Of a DNA stretch of 64,000 nucleotides, positions 23,505 to 30,112 are shown piece after piece. The stretch is taken from positions 434,001-498,000 of the forward strand of contig NZ_JACRSU010000003.1 in NCBI RefSeq assembly GCF_014384785.1, read 5' to 3'. The notes under the pieces were generated by a model. That model made no database searches. It was not told the origin of the DNA and saw nothing but the letters and a program-made list of their open reading frames with translations. The position numbers and the translations under genes are program-made. This DNA is from Congzhengia minquanensis (lineage in GTDB: Bacteria; Bacillota; Clostridia; UBA1381; UBA9506). Numbering within the stretch: the stretch's first letter is position 1; every line of letters starts with the position of its first letter.

Positions 23505-25007
23505 ATGAACGTACTTTATAGAAACGGCGATATTTTAACAATGGAGCACGGGGCATATCCAGAGGCGGTACTCACCTTAGACGGCAGAATTGCATTTGTT
23601 GGCAGCGAGGAGGAGGCAAGGCGTCTTGCGCCGGAGAATGTTGTTGACTGCGATTTGGCGGGGAAAACCCTGATGCCGGCGTTTGTAGACTCTCACAGCC
23701 ATATCTCTGCCGTGGCAAACGGGACCTTGCAGCTCAATTTGGAAACCTGCCAAAGTGCAGATGAGGTGAAAAAGGCTTTGTCTGCTTACATTGAAAAAAA
23801 CCGCATTGGCCCTGACGAATGGATTTTGGCGTTTGGATATTCCGGCACGCTTTTGAAAATCGATTTAGACGAGGTGTGTAAAAATCCTGTGTTCGTCAGC
23901 GGAAAGTCCAAGCATTTCGGAATTTTTTCCTCCTGTGCGCTGCATCTTTTGGGAATTGATTCAAAAGACGGTTATTTGGAGGAAACCGCGCTGTATGAGG
24001 CGGAAAAACAAATCCCCATGCCGGGCTATGAAAAGCTGAAAGAGGCGTACCGGAAAGCTGAAAACGAATATTTTTCCTATGGGATTTGCACCATTCAGGA
24101 TGCATGCGTGCCGCAAGAGCTGTTTTCGTTTTATAACGAGGCTGTGAAAGAAAATTTGTTTTGCGCCGATATTGTTGTATATGCCGATGCGCGGGATTTG
24201 AACAAAGCAAAAGAAGAACTGGCACAAATTTGGCAGCAGTATAAAAATCACGTTAAGATGTGCGGTGCGAAGCTGTTTTTAGACGGCTCGCCCCAAACGA
24301 AAACCGCATGGATGAAAGAGCCGTATGTTGGCGGCGGAACAGGATTTCGTGCAATGGACGACGAGGCGTTGCGTGCTCATCTTGAAACCTGCTCCCGGGA
24401 TAATTTGCAGGTGATTGCCCACGCAAATGGTGATATGGCAGCAAAACAGTTTATTGACGCGCTTTTAGAACTAAAGCGCATGCCTCCGCGCCCGGTGGTG
24501 ATTCACGCCCAGACCATTTCAAATGCAGAAATTGAACGGATTGCCGGCAAAGACATTTTGCTTTCTTTTTTTGTGGCGCACACATACTATTTCGGTGATA
24601 TTCACATGAAAAATTTAGGGGCAAAAAGGGCGGGGCGCATCAGTCCCTGCGGAACGGCAGAGCGGTGCGGCGTGCGGTTTACACTTCACCAGGACGCACC
24701 GGTGATTCGCCCGGATATGTTCGAAACCATTTATTGTGCGGCTGCGAGGAAAACAAAAGACGGCGCGGCCCTTTCAGAGAAAGAGCGCATTTCCGTTTAC
24801 GACGCGCTTTTGGCCGTGACGAAAAATGCAGCATATCAATGCTTTGAAGAAAACGACAAAGGAAGCATTCGGGAGGGCAAGAAGGCTGACCTGATTATTG
24901 TCAGCCAAAACCCGCTGAAAATTCAGCGGGAGTGCGTAAAGGATATTTTAGTTTTAGAAACCATTAAGGACGGCAAAACCGTTTTTAAGCGAGACCAAAA
25001 AATTTAA
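23505..25007 (+). CDS. Amidohydrolase family protein (YtcJ-like)
   Basis: A 500-residue metal-dependent hydrolase. The metal-binding HxH motif is in VDSHSHISAV (residues about 64-73), with HANGDMAAKQ, VVIHAQTISN and the late LHQDAPVIRP segment, all as in the amidohydrolase-3 (YtcJ) group. The last part, GSIREGKKADLIIVSQNPL, is the usual small beta-sandwich end. The substrate is unknown; related enzymes act on N-substituted amides. ATG 23505 follows GTGGAGG. The 3' end overlaps the convergent AEC transporter gene by 23 bases with no terminator. Confidence 0.87.
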   Translation: MNVLYRNGDILTMEHGAYPEAVLTLDGRIAFVGSEEEARRLAPENVVDCDLAGKTLMPAFVDSHSHISAVANGTLQLNLETCQSADEVKKALSAYIEKNRIGPDEWILAFGYSGTLLKIDLDEVCKNPVFVSGKSKHFGIFSSCALHLLGIDSKDGYLEETALYEAEKQIPMPGYEKLKEAYRKAENEYFSYGICTIQDACVPQELFSFYNEAVKENLFCADIVVYADARDLNKAKEELAQIWQQYKNHVKMCGAKLFLDGSPQTKTAWMKEPYVGGGTGFRAMDDEALRAHLETCSRDNLQVIAHANGDMAAKQFIDALLELKRMPPRPVVIHAQTISNAEIERIAGKDILLSFFVAHTYYFGDIHMKNLGAKRAGRISPCGTAERCGVRFTLHQDAPVIRPDMFETIYCAAARKTKDGAALSEKERISVYDALLAVTKNAAYQCFEENDKGSIREGKKADLIIVSQNPLKIQRECVKDILVLETIKDGKTVFKRDQKI

Positions 25008-25920
25008 TGAGATAAACGGAAATAAAAATACTGAACACGCTTAAAACCGAACTGATGGAAATGCCGTAGGCGCTGATTTCAGCTGAAACGCCCATCTGCT
25101 TTGCCATGGCAAAGCAGTTCACCGCAGCAGGGGAGGCGCTCATAATGGCCAGCACCATGAGGTGGTTTCCCCGCCAGCCAAACAGGGCCGCGGTAATTAA
25201 CACAAACGCCGGCGCGAACAGATTTCGCAGAAAAGACGCAAACAAAATATAGGCCTTGTCCTCCTGAAATCCACGGAGGGTGATGGAAGCGCCGATGATG
25301 ATGAGCCCCATGCAGGAGGCGATGTCGCCTAAGGTCTTAATGCTTTTTTCTGCAATGGGGAATACGGGAATTTGAAACACAGCAAATAAAAGTCCTAACG
25401 CGGTGCCGATAATTAAGGGGTTTTTTAAAATTCCCAGAATCACTGCGCCGGGGCTTTTTTTCTCTACGCCGTAGTACGACAAAATGATAACCGCCGAAAC
25501 ATTATACAAAATGATTACGAACGACAGAGTAACGGCGGTTAAAGTCACGCCGGCTCCGTCCAACAGGTTGACGGCAATGGGCATGCCCGCGATGGCGAAA
25601 TTGGAGCGATAGGCCAGCTGAATGACCGCGCCCTTTTTCTTTTTGTCCTGAATAAAAAAGCACATGGCAATGACCACGCCAATCAGCACCAAAATCAGCG
25701 CCAGTGTGAAAAGAAAAAATTTGCCGTCGAAGCTTTGGTGAATGTCCGACGTGGATATGTTGTGAAAAATGAGGCACGGAGTGCCTACATAAAACACCAG
25801 CTTTACAATTTCATTTTTTGTTTTTTCGCTGAAAAAGTTTAACCTGTTTAGCAAAAGCCCAACAAAAATAACAACAAAAACAGGCAGAACGGCGTTTGCC
25901 GTGTAAACCATTAATTCCAT
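24985..25920 (-). CDS. AEC-family transporter (auxin efflux carrier-like)
   Basis: A 311-residue integral membrane protein with about ten hydrophobic segments, beginning AVLPVFVVIFVGLLLNRL. The repeat of two five-helix halves and the conserved segments IAGMPIAVNLL and MSASPAAVNCFAMAKQMG fit the auxin efflux carrier family, whose bacterial members carry malate or other organic acids. The substrate here is unknown. The promoter at 25957-25985 uses the end of the small gene upstream. The 3' end overlaps the amidohydrolase gene. Confidence 0.88.
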   Translation of the reverse strand: MELMVYTANAVLPVFVVIFVGLLLNRLNFFSEKTKNEIVKLVFYVGTPCLIFHNISTSDIHQSFDGKFFLFTLALILVLIGVVIAMCFFIQDKKKKGAVIQLAYRSNFAIAGMPIAVNLLDGAGVTLTAVTLSFVIILYNVSAVIILSYYGVEKKSPGAVILGILKNPLIIGTALGLLFAVFQIPVFPIAEKSIKTLGDIASCMGLIIIGASITLRGFQEDKAYILFASFLRNLFAPAFVLITAALFGWRGNHLMVLAIMSASPAAVNCFAMAKQMGVSAEISAYGISISSVLSVFSIFISVYLIKFFGLA

Positions 25921-25956
25921 TTATTCATTGCTCCTATGTAAAATTTAACTGCGTTT

Positions 25957-25985
25957 ATTATATACCGAAAACCGCTTTGCGTCAA
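25957..25985 (-). promoter_or_regulatory. Promoter of the AEC transporter gene
   Basis: On the minus strand: -35 TTGACG (25980-25985), 17-base spacer, -10 TATAAT (25957-25962). The -35 overlaps the stop codon of the small gene at 25982-26125. Confidence 0.85.
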
Positions 25986-26125
25986 CGGCATTTCGGCGGT
26001 TTACATTCTTTTTTCGGTTTTTTTTGTTTGCAGGGGCCGCACTTTTTGTCCAGAATGGGCCGGAGCTCTTTAAACTCTATTTCGTCTATAATCCGCAGCA
26101 GTTCGCACAAGCTGAATTTCCCCAT
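25982..26125 (-). CDS. Small cysteine- and lysine-rich protein, 47 residues, function unknown
   Basis: A short gene with a very strong AGAGGAGTG ribosome site eight bases before an ATG. The product begins MGKFSLCELLRIIDEIEF, an amphipathic helix, and ends in a basic tail with cysteines at 7, 29, 32, 41 and 46 (CGPC at 29-32, then K/P-rich residues and CKPPKC). The stop overlaps the -35 element of the AEC promoter. The CxxC plus spaced cysteines could bind zinc or iron, and the basic tail could bind nucleic acid. I do not recognise the family. It is too short for normal gene calling but looks real from its ribosome site and composition. Confidence 0.6.
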   Translation of the reverse strand: MGKFSLCELLRIIDEIEFKELRPILDKKCGPCKQKKPKKECKPPKCR

Positions 26126-26205
26126 AAATTTCACTCCTCTCAATATCAATGTATGATTTTTTCAAAATATTTTTACAAAATAATTAATTTTTTTGCGTTT
26201 ATCCG

Positions 26206-26234
26206 TTGCAAAATCTGAAAAAGTATGATATTAT
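26206..26234 (+). promoter_or_regulatory. Promoter of the hlyD-like/sepF operon
   Basis: A -35 TTGCAA (26206-26211), 17-base spacer and -10 TATTAT (26229-26234), about 57 bases before the ATG. Confidence 0.65.
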
Positions 26235-26290
26235 AAATAAAATTGTTACAAATTTGTGAAATTGTAGGTTCAACACACAGGAGAAAAATT

Positions 26291-27517
26291 ATGAAGAACA
26301 AATGGATCATACCTGTCGTGCTGTTTGCCGTGTTGGTGGTGTGTTACGTTGTGAGAGGCTTTTTTCAAACACGCATCACCGTGGAAATGCTCCAGACGGA
26401 TAAAATTGAAGAAAGCAGTTCTGGTTTGGGCGTTTTGGTGAAATCTGAAAGCGTAAATTCGGTTTCCATCGGCGGCGCTGCAGAGGTTTCGGTGAGAAAC
26501 GGCCAGCGGGTGTCAAACGGCCAGCTGATTGCCACAGTTTACGGCGGGACGACGGATGAAAGCGTGAAAACGCAGCTTGCCGATGTGAATAAAAAAATTA
26601 ACGCCATGAAAGACAGTAATGCAGGCGATTCGGTTTTCATTAACGACGCGACAAAGATTGAAAGCGAAATAGCGGACACTGTGGACCAGGTGATTGTAAA
26701 AGTGACAGAACACGATTTAGAGTCCATTTCCGAATATAAATACCGCATCAGTACGTTAGCGGATCAAAAGGCCGTTGCAAAGGGAGAAAAGAAAGGATTT
26801 TCCAACGATTTGGTTCAGCTTCAGGCTGAAAAATCGGTGTTGGAATCGCAGCTTGGCAAAATCGAAAACGTGGTGGTTGCCTCCTCTCCCGGCATTTTTA
26901 TTGAGGGCAGCGACGGGTTTGAAGAAACACTTACGCCGGATGCAATTTCAACATTAACGCCAAACACCGTAAAAGAAGTGATTAACCGGGACAAAAACGG
27001 AGAAATCACCCGTCAGGACGGCAGCAATTACACTTATAAAATTGTAAACAACTATTCCTATTATGTTGCAGTGAACGTTGCCGATTCCTTAGCCGGCGAC
27101 ATTCAGGTGGGCGACAGCGTAAAGGTGCGGTTTTCAGACTTTTCCGCCAGCGACTGTCCGGCTACGGTTCGGCATGTATCCGATAAAAACGAAAAGAACG
27201 AAAGAACCGTTGTGGCCGAATGCAGTACATATGTTGACGGGCTTTTGGCAAAACGTGTTGTAAATGTGGATTTTGTGAAAAAGAGTGTTACGGGCTATAA
27301 AGTAAAAGTTGAATATCTGCACACGGTGGACAATGCAGTGGGGCTGTTCATCAAGCGGGGCGCTGTGATGAAATTCATTCCAGTTAATATTGTTTACAGC
27401 ACAGAGGAAGAAGCGGTTGTTTCCGCTGCAAGCAGTGAAAAACCCATTAAGTCTTATGACGAGGTGGTAACGTCCGCCCCGGAATATTACGACGGCAGAG
27501 TAATTGTTTCACAGTGA
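26291..27517 (+). CDS. HlyD-like membrane-anchored adaptor protein
   Basis: A 408-residue protein with one N-terminal membrane anchor (residues 5-21, WIIPVVLFAVLVVCYVV) and an extracytoplasmic part. A barrel-sandwich-like region appears around GGAAEVSVRNGQRVSNGQLIATVYG, then a coiled-coil stretch (residues about 85-205), then a second beta-rich part (QVGDSVKVRFSDF). This is the layout of HlyD/MFP adaptors. In clostridia a gene of this type commonly precedes yggS-sepF. ATG 26291 follows AGGAGAAAAAT. No ABC transporter partner is next to it, so its role may be in the cell envelope or division rather than efflux. Confidence 0.75.
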   Translation: MKNKWIIPVVLFAVLVVCYVVRGFFQTRITVEMLQTDKIEESSSGLGVLVKSESVNSVSIGGAAEVSVRNGQRVSNGQLIATVYGGTTDESVKTQLADVNKKINAMKDSNAGDSVFINDATKIESEIADTVDQVIVKVTEHDLESISEYKYRISTLADQKAVAKGEKKGFSNDLVQLQAEKSVLESQLGKIENVVVASSPGIFIEGSDGFEETLTPDAISTLTPNTVKEVINRDKNGEITRQDGSNYTYKIVNNYSYYVAVNVADSLAGDIQVGDSVKVRFSDFSASDCPATVRHVSDKNEKNERTVVAECSTYVDGLLAKRVVNVDFVKKSVTGYKVKVEYLHTVDNAVGLFIKRGAVMKFIPVNIVYSTEEEAVVSAASSEKPIKSYDEVVTSAPEYYDGRVIVSQ

Positions 27518-27537
27518 TTTGGAGGTTAAAACAGAAA

Positions 27538-28212
27538 TTGATACAAGACAATGTTAAGCGCGTAATGGAGGAAATTGCCCGGGCAGCGGCAACAAGCGGC
27601 AGAAAACCGGAGGATATTACCCTGGTTGGCGTGACAAAAACCGTTACGGCGGTTCAGGCAAAAGAACTGATAGACGCTGGGGTTACAAATCTTGGCGAAA
27701 ATCGGGTGCAAAGCCTTTTGGATAAATATGAAACGTTAAAAGACGAACCTGCCTGGCACCTCATTGGGCATTTGCAGACCAACAAAGTGAAATACATAGC
27801 CGACAAGGTTTCCATGATTCATTCGGTAGACAGCTTAAAGCTGGCAGAAGAAATTGACCGTCGTTTTCAGATGGCAGGCAGAACAGCCAATATTTTAGTT
27901 CAGGTGAACGTTTCCGGGGAGGAAAGCAAGTTCGGCATTCAGCCGGAGGACGCATTCCCGCTCATGGAAAGCCTTTCGCAGCTGAAAAATATTCAGGTTT
28001 GCGGACTGATGACCATGGCGCCGAAAACCGACCATCCCGACGACTGCAGAAAGTTTTTTTACGGTTTACATAAATTATCTGTTGACATACGGGGCAAAAA
28101 ATACGATAATATAAATATGGGGCAATTGTCTATGGGCATGAGCGGCGACTTCCGCGAAGCCATTTTAGAGGGAGCCACCATAGTGCGCATTGGCAGTGCG
28201 CTGTTTCAATAA
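27538..28212 (+). CDS. YggS-family pyridoxal phosphate homeostasis protein
   Basis: A 224-residue PLP-binding protein that keeps free pyridoxal phosphate in balance. Diagnostic segments are ITLVGVTKTVTAVQAKEL (PLP lysine in VTKT), NLGENRVQSL, WHLIGHLQTNKVKY, and the C-terminal LSMGMSGDFREAI and ATIVRIGSALF. A GTG at 27514 overlaps the previous stop and lacks a ribosome site, whereas TTG 27538 has GGAGG 12 bases before it and gives the normal N-terminus. It is ylmE in the standard ylm cluster. Confidence 0.93.
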   Translation: MIQDNVKRVMEEIARAAATSGRKPEDITLVGVTKTVTAVQAKELIDAGVTNLGENRVQSLLDKYETLKDEPAWHLIGHLQTNKVKYIADKVSMIHSVDSLKLAEEIDRRFQMAGRTANILVQVNVSGEESKFGIQPEDAFPLMESLSQLKNIQVCGLMTMAPKTDHPDDCRKFFYGLHKLSVDIRGKKYDNINMGQLSMGMSGDFREAILEGATIVRIGSALFQ

Positions 28213-28285
28213 CTTCGTTTACACCACTTAGAATATATACAACAAACGCAGAAAACCAGAAAATAGTTACATAGGAGGATGTTTT

Positions 28286-28711
28286 ATGAGTGCAATGAAC
28301 AAAATGCTGAAGTGGATAGGAATTGCGGAGGAGGACGACGAAGAATTTTTCGACACGGAAACAGATATGGATGAAGCAGTTGAGCCTGCTATGCCTTTGG
28401 GCAGAAAGGCAAAGGTGTCTTCCATTTCCGGCGGCGCGCCTTCCAGAGTCGTAGTCATCCAGTTCCAGAATTTTGACGACGCGAAAGACGCGGCAGACCA
28501 TCTCAAAAACAAAAAGCCCGTTGTTGCCAACTTGGAAAAGCTGGACAACGACACAACCCGCAGAGTGGTTGACTTTTTATCCGGCGCTGTTTACGGCGTT
28601 GCCGGACGGATTCAAAACGTATCCAACAGAATTTTCCTGATTACGCCTGCTAACGTGGAAGTGACGGGGAATTATCAGGACAACATCAAAGGGTTTCCTT
28701 TCGTAAATTAA
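28286..28711 (+). CDS. sepF: Cell division protein SepF
   Basis: A 141-residue SepF, a membrane-binding partner that aligns FtsZ filaments. Residues 1-12 (MSAMNKMLKWIG) form an amphipathic membrane-targeting helix, then an acidic linker, and the C-terminal SepF domain (about 55-141) has VVVIQFQNFDDAKDAADHL and RRVVDFLSGAVYG. A strong AGGAGG site precedes the ATG. The next gene is ylmH, directly; the small membrane protein gene ylmG that usually sits between them is missing. Confidence 0.93.
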   Translation: MSAMNKMLKWIGIAEEDDEEFFDTETDMDEAVEPAMPLGRKAKVSSISGGAPSRVVVIQFQNFDDAKDAADHLKNKKPVVANLEKLDNDTTRRVVDFLSGAVYGVAGRIQNVSNRIFLITPANVEVTGNYQDNIKGFPFVN

Positions 28712-28712
28712 A

Positions 28713-29474
28713 GTGAAGAACGAAAACACAGTTACAGCGGATAATGAGTGGCTAAAACGGTGTGAGGATTTCGAGCAGTCTGTACTGAAGTACAAGAGTG
28801 TTCGTTTTTCTCGTTTTGTAAGCCCTCATGATCTGGCTGTATTCAAGTTACGTTTTAAACCGTCGCCATTTATTCATATTTTAGCGTTTGGCGGCGCGTC
28901 GGACTGCGAGCGGGTACAGATTGGATTTTTCCCCGATTTTTTAGAACCCGACGAGCGCGCGTTCCCTATCAGCCCCATTTTGCTTACTGGGGTTTCAGGG
29001 CTTTCCCACCGGGACATTTTAGGCTCGGTTTTAGGGCTGGGGATAAAACGCGAAATGACAGGAGATATTTTTGTTGACGGGGACAAGGCGGTTATTATGA
29101 GCGACAGCCAGGTGCGCGATTTTTTGCTTTACCACTTAAAAACCGTGGGCCGGAAAAAAGTTGAGGTTTCCCTCTGCCCGGAGGAGGTTTCCCTTTCGCT
29201 GGAGCACGCGTTTCAGATAGTAAGATGCGTCGTTGCATCAGCCAGGCTCGACGCGGTTGTCGGCGCTGCGGCAAACCTTTCGCGCAGCGAGGCTCAGGAC
29301 AGTATTCTGGGCGGAAACGTCAGTGTGAATTTTGTGCAGACTGCGGACACGTCGAAAAAGCTTTGCGTAGGCGACGTGATTTCTGTTCGCCATCACGGTA
29401 GATTCGTGCTGGAGAACATCTGTGGCGAAACGAAAAAGGGCAGGCTGGCTGTGGAACTGAAAAAATATATTTAA
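28713..29474 (+). CDS. ylmH: YlmH-type S4-domain RNA-binding protein
   Basis: A 253-residue protein of the YlmH family. The N-terminal two thirds (about 1-175) are the YlmH-specific part, and the S4 RNA-binding domain follows with ARLDAVVGAAANLSRSEAQD and the GDVISVRHHGRFVLE strand. In other Firmicutes YlmH supports rescue of stalled large ribosomal subunits. The start is GTG 28713, one base after the sepF stop with little sign of its own ribosome site, suggesting coupling. Confidence 0.9.
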   Translation: MKNENTVTADNEWLKRCEDFEQSVLKYKSVRFSRFVSPHDLAVFKLRFKPSPFIHILAFGGASDCERVQIGFFPDFLEPDERAFPISPILLTGVSGLSHRDILGSVLGLGIKREMTGDIFVDGDKAVIMSDSQVRDFLLYHLKTVGRKKVEVSLCPEEVSLSLEHAFQIVRCVVASARLDAVVGAAANLSRSEAQDSILGGNVSVNFVQTADTSKKLCVGDVISVRHHGRFVLENICGETKKGRLAVELKKYI

Positions 29475-29482
29475 CGTTTATC

Positions 29483-29524
29483 CGCCCGCGGTAAGCAATT
29501 TTAAAATTTTGTGGGCAGAAAGGT
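29483..29524 (+). other. Leader motif shared with trpS (copy before divIVA)
   Basis: Between ylmH and divIVA there is GCCCG, a spacer, an ATTTTAAAAT palindrome, GGGC and then AGAAAGGT. The outer GCCCGC and GTGGGC can pair across the AT core. Almost the same arrangement occurs before trpS at 43286-43324. The meaning is unknown. Confidence 0.4.
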
Positions 29525-29535
29525 TTTGAAAGCTT

Positions 29536-30057
29536 ATGATTACGCCTGTGGATTTGGAAAACAAAGAGTTTAAAAAGAGCTTTCGTGGCTATGACATGGA
29601 GGAAGTTGAGGCATTTTTGGGTGAACTGGTGAAAGACTATGGGAGAATTTACCGCGAAAACGCCAGCTTAAAAGACAAAAACGCAATTTTAAACGATGCG
29701 GTTGAAAACTATAAGGGCATGGAAGAAACCATGCGCAGCGCAATCATTTCAGCCCAGAGAACCAGCGACGAGATTATTCGCAATGCCCACGAGCAGGCGG
29801 ACAATATTGTGAAAGACGCAAAGGTTCGCGCACAGGAGCTTTTAAACGATATGGACGGGCGTATTCAGGCGTTAAACCGCGAGTGCGCCGAAATTGAGGG
29901 CCGTTCCAGCTTGCTTCGTGCTAAGCTTCGGACGGTGTTAAACACGTTTGTTCAAATGCTCGACGAACTTCCAGAGGAAAAGGAACATACAAAACGCATT
30001 GAAAAGGTTAAACATGAGCAAAATCAAGAAGAAACAAAAAAAGTAACAGAGCAGTAA
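29536..30057 (+). CDS. divIVA: DivIVA-domain cell division/polarity protein
   Basis: A 173-residue DivIVA homologue. The N-terminal lipid-binding domain is MITPVDLENKEFKKSFRGYD followed by DMEEVEAFLGELVKDY, with the hallmark FRGYD. The rest is a long coiled coil, with a second coiled-coil domain ending near residue 150 and a charged, likely disordered tail. DivIVA marks curved membrane at septa and poles. Preceded by AGAAAGG at a spacing that fits. It is at its normal place after ylmH and before ileS. Confidence 0.93.
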   Translation: MITPVDLENKEFKKSFRGYDMEEVEAFLGELVKDYGRIYRENASLKDKNAILNDAVENYKGMEETMRSAIISAQRTSDEIIRNAHEQADNIVKDAKVRAQELLNDMDGRIQALNRECAEIEGRSSLLRAKLRTVLNTFVQMLDELPEEKEHTKRIEKVKHEQNQEETKKVTEQ

Positions 30058-30112
30058 TTTATTTCATTCTTTTGATATACACTATTTAACATAAACAGTT
30101 AGGAGAGATATT

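Noticed and set aside
26126..26290. Structured RNA between the small gene and the hlyD-like gene
   Set aside because: The region is AT-rich, contains only a promoter for the plus strand, and shows no stable stem by eye.
30058..30112. T-box riboswitch before ileS
   Set aside because: The gap to divIVA is only 55 bases and has no T-box sequence or specifier stem. The same holds for trpS at 43263-43337.
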